Origin: an uncultured Acetatifactor sp.
Lineage (GTDB): Bacteria > Bacillota > Clostridia > Lachnospirales > Lachnospiraceae
Length of the DNA stretch: 64,000 nucleotides
Assembly: GCA_904501885.1 (NCBI GenBank)
Contig: CAJGCP010000002.1
Coordinates: 1-64,000 of the forward strand
Reading direction: 5' to 3'
Shown here: positions 9,034 to 18,039 of the stretch, piece by piece
Numbering within the stretch: the stretch's first letter is position 1
Layout of the letters: each line of letters begins with the position of its first letter
The notes under the pieces: model-generated
Databases searched by the model: none
The model's input: only the letters and a program-made list of their open reading frames with translations
Told to the model about the DNA's origin: nothing
Position numbers and translations under genes: made by a program

Positions 9034-11469
9034 ATGAGAAAGACCAAGATTTTACTAAAGAATCTTTCGATGGCTTTGGTACTTTCTTTGGTGCTTTCCG
9101 GATGTCAAGTTCCTGGCGAGCCTGCAGATGTGGTTCCCTCATCTGTTGTAGTTAGCCAGGAATCATTGGCTGTGGAAGAAGTATCGAGTGAAGTAGAAGA
9201 GTCTGATGAAGTACCGGAAGAATCCGGAGTTATGGAAGAATCCGATGTTGTTGATGAGTCCATTGTTATGGATGAGTCAGAGACAATGAATGATGAAGAG
9301 GAAGAAAAGGCTTCCGTTCCTGCTACGACAGTGTCCGCCATTCCTGCATGGATTGGGTATGTTCTCGATGTAGAAGAATATAAGAATGGACATCCTGATT
9401 TGCAGAGAGTGTTTGGAAATGATACGGCAGCTTATGTGAATCATTTCCTTACCATTGGTGCTCGCGAGGGCAGAACAAAAGGCGTATTGTTTAATCCCAT
9501 CGCTTATGCGTCAGCATATACCGATATTGCGGCAGCATACGGAAATGATATAAATGGAATCATTGAACATTACATAGCAATAGGTAAGAATGAAGGCAGA
9601 ACACAGGGTACAGCTGCCGGATTCAGAGATATGGAGGCGAAGAATCAATTCGCAGCATCCAACTATCCTACCAGTGGTGGTAGCAGTGCACCCGCTGCGA
9701 CAACAGCACCCACTGTGGCACCGGGCGAATCTACTGCGGCCCCCACCGCAGTACCCACGCCCGCACCTACATCTACTGCGGCACCTACGGCAGAACCTAC
9801 TGCAGAACCTACTGCAGAACCTACCGCGGAGCCTACTTTGGCACCTACGGCAGAGCCTACAGCGGAGCCCACAGCAGAGCCCACCGCGGAACCTACAGAG
9901 GCACCCACTGCAGAGCCCACAGCAGAACCTACAGCTGAGCCTACTGCAGAGCCTACTGCAGAACCCACTGAGGCGCCTACGACCGCACCTACTTTGGCAC
10001 CTACCAGAGAGCCGAACAACGATTTGCTCTTTATTGATTTCAATGAGTTTGAATTGGGCAAAGGTATGGATGACCTTAGCGGTACAAACTGGACCGGAGA
10101 GGGAAGTAGCTATACGGAAAGAATCCGTATTGTAGCAAAGAATAATTTCTTTGATGGAGCACAGGATGGCGATCTTTGCATAGAGATGGAACCATTTACC
10201 AGTACAAGCAATAGATATCAATTATGGAGCCGGGTGAAATTGAATCGTGAAGTAAGACCTGCTGTGATTAGCTCTGGTACAGAGAATACCTACCTTGTAG
10301 TTGAAATGGATATAGCGGCAAAAGGCTGGGCATACAGAGGATTTGAAATAGGATTCAATACTGATACCGCATTAAGAAATGATTGGATGAAATACACTTT
10401 GTATGCTGATACATTTACTCATAACACCAGTAAAAGTGATGTTCCTTCTGAGGAGTCCCGTCAAAGGGCGACCCTCGGTGAATGGGGACACCTGAAAGCG
10501 GTGGTTAACAGACAAACCGGTAAGATCAGTTATTATTGGAATGGCCAGTTAGCGGTGGAAAATATGTCTGCGCTCCGCAATACAACAGTATATGACAATG
10601 TAGGAAATATCCAGTTTGCAGCCAACTATGTATTATCTGGGGACGAGACGTCAGATGCCAGATACTATGTTGACAACATCAGAGTCTATTACGAGGAGCA
10701 GGATCCCTCGATGACTGCACCTACCGCAGAGCCTACAGCGGCGCCCACCGAGGCACCTACCGTAGCACCCGTTACGGAAGTGTTCTATATCAATGAGAAC
10801 TACGATGCATATAATGCGGGCACCCAGTTTATCGCAACAGGTGGAGAAAAATGGGCAGCTACCCAGAACAAAAGCGTTTATGGTGAGTACGCAAAGGTTG
10901 TCAACAAGGCGGATGTTTTTGCCGGTGCAGAAGCAAACGATAAAGTAATGGAACTGAATTTCCTGCATGAGGGAGCAGATGCTCCCGGCAGTGGAGAAAA
11001 CGTGATTTTCCGTATGGAGTTGAATGCAGAGGATCTGGTTGCTTTTGACGATACTGTAACAACAAACAAGTATGCAGTTGTAGAGATGGATCTGGCGGTA
11101 GCCGGTACTTCCGAAAAGACGAAGGGATACCATATCTACCTGTGCCGGGCAGGTGGCGCTGAGTCTACCGGCAGATTCGTGTTGTATGATACGGAACTGT
11201 ACCGGTACAACGCTTTTCTCGAGCCCGTAACTACCGGTGGAACGAATACCAAGGGTGAATTTGTACACCTTAAGGTAGTCATTGACAGAACCACCCAAAG
11301 ATACAGCATTTTCTGGAATGGTGTATTGTTAGAACAGAATCTTTTAAGCATATGGAATACTGCGAATCTCGGCAGCATCGAGTTTATTCTTCCTTGGGAA
11401 GCAGAAGGCGTGGATTCCAAGTTGTATGTGGATAACGTGAAGCTGTATGTGACGGACGCGAATGAATAA
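9034..11469 (+). CDS. Large surface lipoprotein with Pro-Thr-rich linkers and two lectin-like domains
   Basis: The signal peptide has a classic lipobox LSGC (C24). An acidic Ser-Glu-Val stretch follows, then two roughly 45-residue repeats at about 100-200 (HPDLQRVFGNDTAAYVNHF and AAAYGNDINGIIEHYIAIG, each ending in EGRT). A long linker of APTAEPT units spans about 222-325. Two related beta-rich domains of about 220 residues follow (about 330-555 and 584-811), joined by a second Pro-Thr linker. Each contains KAVVNRQTG- or KVVIDRTTQ-like and YYWNG- or FWNG-like motifs typical of LamG/concanavalin folds. This suggests glycan binding at the cell surface. I use ATG 9034; a GTG nine bases upstream is less likely. 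Confidence 0.82.
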   Translation: MRKTKILLKNLSMALVLSLVLSGCQVPGEPADVVPSSVVVSQESLAVEEVSSEVEESDEVPEESGVMEESDVVDESIVMDESETMNDEEEEKASVPATTVSAIPAWIGYVLDVEEYKNGHPDLQRVFGNDTAAYVNHFLTIGAREGRTKGVLFNPIAYASAYTDIAAAYGNDINGIIEHYIAIGKNEGRTQGTAAGFRDMEAKNQFAASNYPTSGGSSAPAATTAPTVAPGESTAAPTAVPTPAPTSTAAPTAEPTAEPTAEPTAEPTLAPTAEPTAEPTAEPTAEPTEAPTAEPTAEPTAEPTAEPTAEPTEAPTTAPTLAPTREPNNDLLFIDFNEFELGKGMDDLSGTNWTGEGSSYTERIRIVAKNNFFDGAQDGDLCIEMEPFTSTSNRYQLWSRVKLNREVRPAVISSGTENTYLVVEMDIAAKGWAYRGFEIGFNTDTALRNDWMKYTLYADTFTHNTSKSDVPSEESRQRATLGEWGHLKAVVNRQTGKISYYWNGQLAVENMSALRNTTVYDNVGNIQFAANYVLSGDETSDARYYVDNIRVYYEEQDPSMTAPTAEPTAAPTEAPTVAPVTEVFYINENYDAYNAGTQFIATGGEKWAATQNKSVYGEYAKVVNKADVFAGAEANDKVMELNFLHEGADAPGSGENVIFRMELNAEDLVAFDDTVTTNKYAVVEMDLAVAGTSEKTKGYHIYLCRAGGAESTGRFVLYDTELYRYNAFLEPVTTGGTNTKGEFVHLKVVIDRTTQRYSIFWNGVLLEQNLLSIWNTANLGSIEFILPWEAEGVDSKLYVDNVKLYVTDANE
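9700..10010 (+). repeat. Coding repeat encoding the Ala-Pro-Thr-Glu linker
   Basis: Degenerate tandem units of 12 bases (ACAGCAGAGCCT-like) encode TAEP over and over, with interruptions reading TEAPT and TLAPT. Codons vary at third positions, so the array is not a recent perfect expansion. It lies entirely inside the large lipoprotein gene. Confidence 0.9.
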
Positions 11470-11578
11470 CATCAAGGTTTATCAGCAGTAAAATAAAAAA
11501 GTTTTTTTACAGACCTTTTTTGATGTAATGTATTCTATACGTGATACTTATTATAAATATAAGGGAAATATTGAAATC

Positions 11579-11624
11579 AGAGCTTGATTGTGATACACTA
11601 AATGCATTGCATCAGGCTCTATTT
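11579..11624 (+). promoter_or_regulatory. Hairpin in the leader upstream of ychF
   Basis: AGAGCTTGAT (11579-11588) can pair with ATCAGGCTCT (11611-11620) with one T-G pair, followed by ATTTTAA. It could be a weak terminator for the preceding surface cluster or a leader structure for ychF. The poly-T run is short, so neither reading is firm. The rest of the gap (11470-11578) is AT-rich with no clear promoter. Confidence 0.4.
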
Positions 11625-11653
11625 TAATGGAACATAAGGAGATAGAATCGATT

Positions 11654-12751
11654 ATGAAATTAGGCATTGTTGGATTACCCAATGTAGGAAAAAGTACATT
11701 ATTTAATTCTTTGACAAAGGCGGGAGCAGAATCTGCAAATTACCCTTTTTGTACCATAGATCCCAACGTGGGTATCGTGGCTGTGCCCGACGAGCGGTTG
11801 AAATTGTTGGGCGATTTATATCACTCTAAGAAGGTAACTCCGGCAGTGATTGAGTTTGTAGATATTGCAGGTCTGGTTAAGGGCGCTTCCAAAGGTGAGG
11901 GCTTAGGAAACCAGTTCCTGAGTAATATTCGTGAGGTGGATGCGATTGTTCACGTGGTACGTTGCTTTGAGGATACCAATGTGATTCATGTGGACGGCAG
12001 CGTGAATCCATTGCGTGACATTGAGACCATCAATCTGGAACTGATTTTCTCTGATCTGGAGGTGCTGGAAAGACGACTTCCCAAGGTTGCCAAAGCAGCC
12101 AGAATGGACAAGACCCTGGGCAAGGAACTGGCGTTGCTTGAGAGAATCAAAGCCCATTTGGAAGGCGGTAGCATGGCTAAGTCGCTGGAACTTCAGGATG
12201 AGGACGAGGCTGCTTTGATGAAGGAATTTAATCTTTTGACTTCTAAGCCTGTGATTTATGCTGCGAATGTGGCAGAAGATGATCTGATGGATGACGGCGC
12301 ATCCAACGCTATGGTAGAAGAAGTGAGAACATTCGCAAAAGAAGAGCAGAGCGAGGTGTTTGTTATCTGCGCACAAATTGAGCAGGAAATCTCTGAACTT
12401 GATGACGATGAGAAGATGATGTTCCTGGAGGATTTGGGGCTGTCTGAGTCCGGTTTGGAGAAGCTGATCAAGGCAAGTTATCATATCTTGGGACTTATGA
12501 GTTATTTGACTGCCGGTGAAGATGAGACCCGCGCGTGGACTATCAAAATCGGCACGAAAGCACCTCAAGCGGCAGGAAAGATCCATTCTGACTTCGAACG
12601 TGGATTTATTAAGGCTGAGGTGGTGAACTATAAGGATTTGTTGGAGCAGGGTTCCTTGTCTGCAGCTAGAGAAAAAGGCCTGGTTGGTATTGAGGGCAAG
12701 GAATATGTAGTGCAGGATGGAGATGTGATTCTCTTTAGATTTAACGTTTAG
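11654..12751 (+). CDS. ychF: Redox/translation-associated GTPase YchF (EngD family)
   Basis: YchF belongs to the Obg group of P-loop GTPases and hydrolyses ATP in many species; it binds ribosomes. Visible motifs are the P-loop GLPNVGKSTLFN at the N-terminus, DIAGLVKGASKGEGLGNQFL (switch II) and the C-terminal TGS-like region (AWTIKIGTKAPQAAGKIH). I use the ATG at 11654 (MKLGIVGLPN), which gives 365 residues, the usual family length. An ATG nine codons upstream would add an atypical extension. AAGGAG precedes it with slightly long spacing. The GT-C gene follows 12 bases later. Confidence 0.95.
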   Translation: MKLGIVGLPNVGKSTLFNSLTKAGAESANYPFCTIDPNVGIVAVPDERLKLLGDLYHSKKVTPAVIEFVDIAGLVKGASKGEGLGNQFLSNIREVDAIVHVVRCFEDTNVIHVDGSVNPLRDIETINLELIFSDLEVLERRLPKVAKAARMDKTLGKELALLERIKAHLEGGSMAKSLELQDEDEAALMKEFNLLTSKPVIYAANVAEDDLMDDGASNAMVEEVRTFAKEEQSEVFVICAQIEQEISELDDDEKMMFLEDLGLSESGLEKLIKASYHILGLMSYLTAGEDETRAWTIKIGTKAPQAAGKIHSDFERGFIKAEVVNYKDLLEQGSLSAAREKGLVGIEGKEYVVQDGDVILFRFNV

Positions 12752-12763
12752 GAGTAAGAAACT

Positions 12764-14515
12764 ATGAATATGGCTCAGTGGAATCCATATTTTTTGTGGG
12801 GAGCAATTGTCCTTTGCGTGGCAGCGTTAGCGAAGGATATTGTAACCACAATAAAGAAGAGCAAAGAAGAAAAGAAGCCGGAAAAGAAGGCAGGGAAGAA
12901 ATCGGCAAAAAAAGCCGGGATGAAGGCTGCAGTAGCCAGCGAAATGTCAGATAAAACTTATTATATTATACTGGCTGTGCTATTACTTGTGGCATTCTTT
13001 ATCCGTGCATATAAGTTTGGAATCGTTCCGGCGGGATTCAATCAGGATGGTGCCATGGCGGCTGTGGATGCCAAGGCGTTGGCAGAGTACGGCACAGACA
13101 GATATGGAATGTTCCGCCCGGTGCATTTGACGGCATGGGGGTACGGACAGATGAGTTCCCTATTGTCCTACATGATGGCATTTTTCATTGACCTGTTTGG
13201 ATTTAGTGCGGGTATTGTGCGATTTCCCATGTTGCTCATGAGCATGGTGGGTATTGTTGGTTTGCATTTCTTTGTCAAGGACGTGTATGGTAAGAATTTG
13301 TCTTTGGCAGTGTTGTTTTTTGCAGCCATCAACCCTTGGCACATAATGCAAAGCCGTTGGGCACTGGATTGTAATCTGTATCCCCACTTTTTTATGCTGG
13401 GCGTATTCCTGTTGAACAGAGGAATTCTACAGGAAAAGAAAAAATATGTGTATTTTTCTATGGTGTCCTTTGGACTTTGTATGTATTGCTATGGCGTTTC
13501 TATTTATACCTTGCCGGTCTTTTTGATTGCGGCATGCGCCTATCTGTTGATTTCGAAAAAACTGAACTGGAAGCAGGTTTTGATTTCGGCAGGTATCTAT
13601 TTGCTGGTGGCTTGGCCCTTCATTTTGACCATGATGGTGAATTTCTTCCAGTGGGAGACCATTAACACCCCGTTCTTTACCATTGCTTATTTCCCTTACA
13701 GTCAGAGAAGCAGTGACATTTTGTTTTTCTCAGGCAATATCGGTGTGCAACTGGGACAGAATGTGCAGTCTTTGTTGAATACCACATTCCGCCAGAGGAA
13801 GGATTTGCCCTGGAACGATGTGTATCATTTCGGAACCATGTATCTGTTCTCCATGCCCTTTGTGATATTGGGTATTGTTGATTTCTTTAAGAATCATCGC
13901 AAGAAAACGGGGGCGGTTTTGGCATTTATATTCCTGTGTACCGGTATTTGGGCCGGTCTGACCACCAATGGAGTAAATGTTAATCGTATCAACATTGTAT
14001 ATTACCCGATTATCATCATGGGTGGATTGGGTATCGGCTATTGTGCAAAAAGGATTCGTTATGCAAAATGGGGCGTGATAGCAGTATATGTATTGGCTTT
14101 TGTGATGTTTTCGAACACGTATTTCACGAAAACGGCAGACGATTTGTCGGGACATTTCTTCGGTAACTTCAGTGAGGCTGTAACCTATGTGAAGGATGCT
14201 CCGGTGGATAAGGTATATATTACGGCAGATAGTCAGTATACAGGCGCATCCAATGTTTCTGAGATTCTGACCCTGTTCTTCCATGAGACAGACGCAGAGT
14301 ACTATCAAGGTAAAAAGGAAATTCCCGGCTGGCTTCCGTTCTGGCAGAGATATAAATTTTCCAGCATCGGAAATTTGACCATTGACCATTCGGAAAATGC
14401 GGTTTATGTGGTGCGGGACTATGATTTGGCATATTTCCCTACAGATATGTATGAGATTGTACCATTTGAGGGATATCCGATGGCCCCCAAGTATTATGTG
14501 GTGAGAAAGCGGTAA
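12764..14515 (+). CDS. Polytopic GT-C type glycosyltransferase-like membrane protein
   Basis: It is a 583-residue protein with one N-terminal membrane segment and a very lysine-rich cytoplasmic loop (about 31-58). About ten further hydrophobic segments follow, then a soluble C-terminal domain (from about 465). The first large loop reads AYKFGIVPAGFNQDGAMAAVDA, followed by YGQMSSLLSYMM. This is the layout of the PMT/ArnT-like GT-C superfamily, which transfers sugars from lipid-phosphate carriers outside the membrane. The usual acidic motif appears as NQDG. Acceptor and sugar are unknown. It lies between ychF and lgt on the same strand. Confidence 0.75.
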   Translation: MNMAQWNPYFLWGAIVLCVAALAKDIVTTIKKSKEEKKPEKKAGKKSAKKAGMKAAVASEMSDKTYYIILAVLLLVAFFIRAYKFGIVPAGFNQDGAMAAVDAKALAEYGTDRYGMFRPVHLTAWGYGQMSSLLSYMMAFFIDLFGFSAGIVRFPMLLMSMVGIVGLHFFVKDVYGKNLSLAVLFFAAINPWHIMQSRWALDCNLYPHFFMLGVFLLNRGILQEKKKYVYFSMVSFGLCMYCYGVSIYTLPVFLIAACAYLLISKKLNWKQVLISAGIYLLVAWPFILTMMVNFFQWETINTPFFTIAYFPYSQRSSDILFFSGNIGVQLGQNVQSLLNTTFRQRKDLPWNDVYHFGTMYLFSMPFVILGIVDFFKNHRKKTGAVLAFIFLCTGIWAGLTTNGVNVNRINIVYYPIIIMGGLGIGYCAKRIRYAKWGVIAVYVLAFVMFSNTYFTKTADDLSGHFFGNFSEAVTYVKDAPVDKVYITADSQYTGASNVSEILTLFFHETDAEYYQGKKEIPGWLPFWQRYKFSSIGNLTIDHSENAVYVVRDYDLAYFPTDMYEIVPFEGYPMAPKYYVVRKR

Positions 14516-14606
14516 GAAAATATTAATGGATTGAAAGAAGATATGCTGTAAGCAAAAGGATGCATTCGAGTTGTCTAACGAAGTAATGCGTAGGAAGGAA
14601 TGATGA

Positions 14607-15488
14607 ATGATGGGCGTAAAAGATATTGCTTTCCCCAATTTAGGTATTTATTTGGAAAATGTACCAAAGTCTATTAGTGTCTTTGGGTTTGAAATTGCTT
14701 TTTATGGGATAATCATATTTCTTGGTGTTTTGGCGGGCATCCTGGTGGCTGCTAAAATTGCCAAAATCACGGGACAGAATCCGGACACTATATGGGATAT
14801 GGCTACCTACTGTGTGATTTTTTCTATCATGGGAGGTCGTCTGTATTATGTGATTTTTTCCTGGGAATATTACAAGGATAATTTTTGGCAGGTGTTTAAT
14901 CTGCGGGCCGGAGGCATGGCCATATATGGAGCGGTAATTGCCGGATTCCTGACGGTGTTTATTTACTCTAAGGTGAAAAAATTAAATGGTTTGTTGTTGC
15001 TTGATACGGTAATGCCCAGTTTGATTTTAGGACAGGCCATTGGTCGTTGGGGCAATTTCTTCAACCGTGAAGTGTTTGGGGAATATTACAATGGATTTTT
15101 GTCCATGCAGTTGCCCATTGCAGCAGTGCGGGCGAAGGATATTTCCGAGACCATTCGTGCCAATATTCCGGAAGGCGCCAACTATATCAACGTGCATCCT
15201 ACCTTTTTGTATGAGAGTTTATGGAACCTGATGGTATTTGCAGTTTTGCTTTTGTACCGCAAGTACAAGAAGTTTGACGGTGAATTGGGACTTCTGTATT
15301 TGGCAGGATATGGGCTGGGTAGATTTATTATTGAGGGTATCCGTACAGACACCCTGTTTATCCCGGGAACCACAATTCCTGTGTCACAGGTTCTGGCGCT
15401 GGTGATGTTGGCAGGTGCCGTTATCATTGACGTGGTGGTGCGAATCCGAATGGGGAGAAAACAGGTTTCCTGCGAAAAGGCAGAGTAG
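14607..15488 (+). CDS. lgt: Prolipoprotein diacylglyceryl transferase
   Basis: Lgt moves diacylglycerol from phosphatidylglycerol to the lipobox cysteine of prolipoproteins in the membrane. The 293-residue product has about seven membrane segments. It carries the family signature GRWGNFFNREVFG, a GGMAIYGAVIAG motif and the C-terminal YGLGRFIIEGIRTD segment. The ATG at 14607 has AGGAAGGAA six bases upstream. The enzyme would act on the lipoproteins starting at 4789, 8084, 9034 and 47199. A strong terminator follows the gene. Confidence 0.95.
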   Translation: MMGVKDIAFPNLGIYLENVPKSISVFGFEIAFYGIIIFLGVLAGILVAAKIAKITGQNPDTIWDMATYCVIFSIMGGRLYYVIFSWEYYKDNFWQVFNLRAGGMAIYGAVIAGFLTVFIYSKVKKLNGLLLLDTVMPSLILGQAIGRWGNFFNREVFGEYYNGFLSMQLPIAAVRAKDISETIRANIPEGANYINVHPTFLYESLWNLMVFAVLLLYRKYKKFDGELGLLYLAGYGLGRFIIEGIRTDTLFIPGTTIPVSQVLALVMLAGAVIIDVVVRIRMGRKQVSCEKAE

Positions 15489-15522
15489 TGACGCAAAAGT
15501 ATAGAAGATAGCAAAAGATAGG

Positions 15523-15554
15523 AAACGGAGGACTGAAACTGTCCTCCGTTTTTT
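15523..15554 (+). terminator. Rho-independent terminator after lgt
   Basis: The stem AAACGGAGGAC pairs with GTCCTCCGTTT around TGAAACT and is followed by a T run (TTTT). It is well formed on the + strand. On the - strand it is followed by a broken T run, so it may also help stop the opposing gene. Confidence 0.85.
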
Positions 15555-15585
15555 GATGCATCATTATGTGATTGAAACATTTTTG

Positions 15586-15612
15586 GAACCGCTATGCGGT
15601 TCTTTTTATTTT
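15586..15612 (+). terminator. Second hairpin with T-rich tail between lgt and the lyxose isomerase gene
   Basis: GAACCGC pairs with GCGGTTC around a three-base loop and is followed by TTTTTATTTT on the + strand. It lies just beyond the stop codon of the opposing gene. It would stop + strand read-through into the antisense of that gene. Confidence 0.65.
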
Positions 15613-16292
15613 GCAACCGGATACTCGTTGCAAAGCAGACGATAAGGGGCCTCGTCTTCCTCGATGGTGGGAAATCTTCCCACGGGAGGATTGAAACGGT
15701 TGTCTGTGTTATCGTCGTTGCACTGACTTACTTCTCCTAAGAGAACAGGACCGGTGCCTTCTTCTACGGCAAAGTCATGATACATTCCCTGGGTAATCCA
15801 AATGCTTTCGCCGGGGGTGAGCTTCACTTGTGTACCGGCAGGCACGGTGAAGGAACGACCGTCCATATGTACGGTGACATCGGATTCGTAATCGATTTCC
15901 TCGTTGGGAAGGCTGTTGTATACGCGGATTAATACATTTCCGCCGCCACGATTGATGATATCCTCTGTCTTAAACCAGTGGAAGTGGTTTGCTGCCATCT
16001 GGCCTTCGTCCAAATAGAGAAGCTTCTCGGCATATACCTTGGGATACTTTGCCTCGTTGGTACGGCAGCCGTTGCGGATGGTAATCAGAGAGAATCCTAA
16101 TTTCTTAAAATCTCCGGAACCAAAGTCGGTGATATCCCAACCCAACATACAGTCACGCACTTCGTCATATTCGTGCCCAGCGTTTTGCCATTCCTCCGGG
16201 GTCATATGACAGAAGGGAGGGAGATAGCAGTGATATTTCTCGCACATTGCTTCTAAGTTGCGCAATGCCTTGTTGATTTCTGAACGTTTCAT
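15606..16292 (-). CDS. D-lyxose/D-mannose ketol-isomerase (cupin type)
   Basis: It interconverts D-lyxose and D-xylulose, and in some homologues D-mannose and D-fructose. The 228-residue protein matches the cupin-fold lyxose isomerase family of B. subtilis YdaE. The expected metal ligands are H103 and H105 (NHFHWFKTED), E110 and H172 (GMYHDF). The start has a strong ribosome site (AAAAAAGGAGAACACT before ATG). It stands alone on the - strand between lgt and mraZ, with no sugar transporter or kinase near it, so the physiological sugar cannot be deduced. Confidence 0.9.
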   Translation of the reverse strand: MKRSEINKALRNLEAMCEKYHCYLPPFCHMTPEEWQNAGHEYDEVRDCMLGWDITDFGSGDFKKLGFSLITIRNGCRTNEAKYPKVYAEKLLYLDEGQMAANHFHWFKTEDIINRGGGNVLIRVYNSLPNEEIDYESDVTVHMDGRSFTVPAGTQVKLTPGESIWITQGMYHDFAVEEGTGPVLLGEVSQCNDDNTDNRFNPPVGRFPTIEEDEAPYRLLCNEYPVAK

Positions 16293-16430
16293 AGTGTTCT
16301 CCTTTTTTCACAAAGATAGAATAAAACAATTAACTTACTAAGAAAATTCTACCATTTAGACCAGGCAAATGCAACGAGAATATTCTATAAAAAAACAAGC
16401 AAAAAACCTAAAAAATAATGAAAAAAAGGC

Positions 16431-16459
16431 TTGCTATATTGTGCGAAATGTATTAAAAT
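16431..16459 (+). promoter_or_regulatory. Probable vegetative promoter of the mraZ division cluster
   Basis: TTGCTA (16431-16436) and TAAAAT (16454-16459) are spaced by 17 bases, four and five matches to consensus. Transcription would begin near 16466, about 95 bases before mraZ. Confidence 0.6.
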
Positions 16460-16466
16460 CATATTA

Positions 16467-16504
16467 AAAGTGGTATGGATGTGGCAGAAAAACCCATAAA
16501 GTGG
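16467..16504 (+). promoter_or_regulatory. Candidate MraZ-binding repeats
   Basis: AAAGTGG occurs at 16467-16473 and 16498-16504, with a related GATGTGG at 16478-16484. The starts are 11 and 20 bases apart, close to whole helical turns. MraZ proteins bind short GTG-containing direct repeats in front of their own operon. The match here is by eye, and the repeats would lie downstream of the predicted start point. Confidence 0.35.
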
Positions 16505-16560
16505 GATGAAAAGCCTCGTTTCAGCCAAATTTGCTCCGATTTGATTGGTGGTGATTGTAT

Positions 16561-16992
16561 ATGTTCATGGGAAAACACAATCATACGATAGACCCCAAAG
16601 GCAGGTTGAGCATTCCGTCGAAGTTTCGAGAGGTACTTGGAGAAGAATTCGTGATTTCAAAGGGAATGGACGGCTGCCTGTTTGTGTATCCGTTGGACGA
16701 ATGGACAGAGTTCTATAACAAACTCAAAAACCTCAATCAATTGGATAACAATTCCAGACAGTTCGTGAGATATTTCCTCCATGGGGCGGAATCAGTCACC
16801 GTGGACAAGCAGGGAAGAATCCTGATGCCCCAGCATTTGAAAGAGGCCGCGGGTCTGGAGAAGGATGTGGTTGTTGCCGGAGCAGGAACGAGAGTAGAGA
16901 TTTGGGATACCAAGAAGTACGAAAAGCAAAGCAAGGGCGTGGACATTGACAAGGTTTCTAAGGCAATGTTAGATCTTGGATTTTCGATTTAA
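16561..16992 (+). CDS. mraZ: Division/cell-wall cluster transcriptional regulator MraZ
   Basis: MraZ is a ring-forming AbrB-like DNA-binding protein that controls its own division cluster. Both halves carry the DPKGRLSIPSKFR and DKQGRILMPQHLK motifs of the duplicated fold. The ATG at 16561 gives 143 residues, typical for the family; GGTGGTGA lies seven bases upstream. A TTG two codons earlier is possible but unlikely. It is the first gene of the division cluster, as in most Firmicutes. Confidence 0.95.
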   Translation: MFMGKHNHTIDPKGRLSIPSKFREVLGEEFVISKGMDGCLFVYPLDEWTEFYNKLKNLNQLDNNSRQFVRYFLHGAESVTVDKQGRILMPQHLKEAAGLEKDVVVAGAGTRVEIWDTKKYEKQSKGVDIDKVSKAMLDLGFSI

Positions 16993-17022
16993 GGATAAAG
17001 ATACTGGTTAAGGATGACAGAG

Positions 17023-17958
17023 ATGGAATTCAAACACTATTCGGTGATGCTGGATGAGACAATCGAGGAATTGAAGGTGAAACCGGACGGCATCTACGTG
17101 GATGGGACACTGGGTGGCGGCGGACATGCCTATCAGGTATGCAGTCGGCTGGGTGGTGGCAGATTCATCGGTATTGACCAGGACGATGCGGCGATTCGAG
17201 CGGCAGGAGAAAGATTGCAGCCCTTCGGTGATAAAGTTACCATAGTGCGAAGCAATTACCGTAATATGCGCGCTGTGTTAGAGGAATTAGGAATACAGCG
17301 AGTGGATGGAATTCTTTTAGACCTTGGAGTTTCTTCTCACCAGTTAGATACAGAGGACAGAGGCTTTTCTTATCGGTACGATGCACCGTTGGACATGCGC
17401 ATGGACCGCAGACAGGGTCTAACGGCAAAAGAAATTGTGAATGAATATCCGGAGATGGAATTGTATCGCATCATCCGGGACTATGGGGAAGATAAATTTG
17501 CAAAGAACATTGCCAAGCATATTGCGAAGGCGAGAGCGGTGAAACCCATAGAGACTACCTTTGAGTTGAATGAGATTATCAAGGCAGCCATTCCTGCCAA
17601 GATGCGCAAGGATGGTCATCCATCCAAACAGACTTTCCAAGCAATTCGCATAGAGTGCAACAGAGAGTTAGAGGTGCTTCGTGAGTCCTTGGATGAGTTG
17701 GTAGAATTATTAAACCCCGGCGGAAGGCTTTGTATCATTACCTTCCATTCCTTGGAGGACAGAATGGTGAAGGTGGCGTTTAAAAAGAATGAGTCCCCCT
17801 GCACGTGCCCGCCGGAGTTTCCGATGTGTGTGTGCGGTAAGGTTTCCAAGGGGAACGTGGTGACGAGAAAACCCATCCTTCCTAGTGAGAAGGAACTGGA
17901 AGAAAACAGCCGTTCCAAGAGCGCTAAACTGAGGGTATTCGAGAGAGCATCCGAGTAA
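17023..17958 (+). CDS. rsmH: 16S rRNA (cytosine-1402-N4)-methyltransferase RsmH
   Basis: RsmH methylates N4 of C1402 in the ribosomal decoding centre. SAM-binding motifs are visible (VDGTLGGGGHAYQVC and LDLGVSSHQLD), as are RGFSYRYDAPLDMRMD and the C-terminal FHSLEDRMVK. The ATG at 17023 (MEFKHYSVML) fits the family start and has AAGG nine bases upstream; an ATG three codons earlier has no site. Length 311 residues is normal. It follows mraZ after 30 bases. Confidence 0.95.
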   Translation: MEFKHYSVMLDETIEELKVKPDGIYVDGTLGGGGHAYQVCSRLGGGRFIGIDQDDAAIRAAGERLQPFGDKVTIVRSNYRNMRAVLEELGIQRVDGILLDLGVSSHQLDTEDRGFSYRYDAPLDMRMDRRQGLTAKEIVNEYPEMELYRIIRDYGEDKFAKNIAKHIAKARAVKPIETTFELNEIIKAAIPAKMRKDGHPSKQTFQAIRIECNRELEVLRESLDELVELLNPGGRLCIITFHSLEDRMVKVAFKKNESPCTCPPEFPMCVCGKVSKGNVVTRKPILPSEKELEENSRSKSAKLRVFERASE

Positions 17959-18039
17959 AAAACCTACGGAACAAAAGCAAATCAAAGAAAACAATAAGCA
18001 AATAAAAGCAGATAGCATAGAAAAAGAGGTAGAAGTGAC

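Noticed and set aside
9700..10010. Possible CRISPR or minisatellite array
   Set aside because: The units are 12 bases, in frame, with synonymous variation, and encode a Pro-Thr linker; there are no spacers.
9511..10221. Arg/Cys- and Gly-Ser-Val-rich frames antisense to the Pro-Thr linker
   Set aside because: They are translations of the TAEP-coding repeat in other frames and have no start signals.
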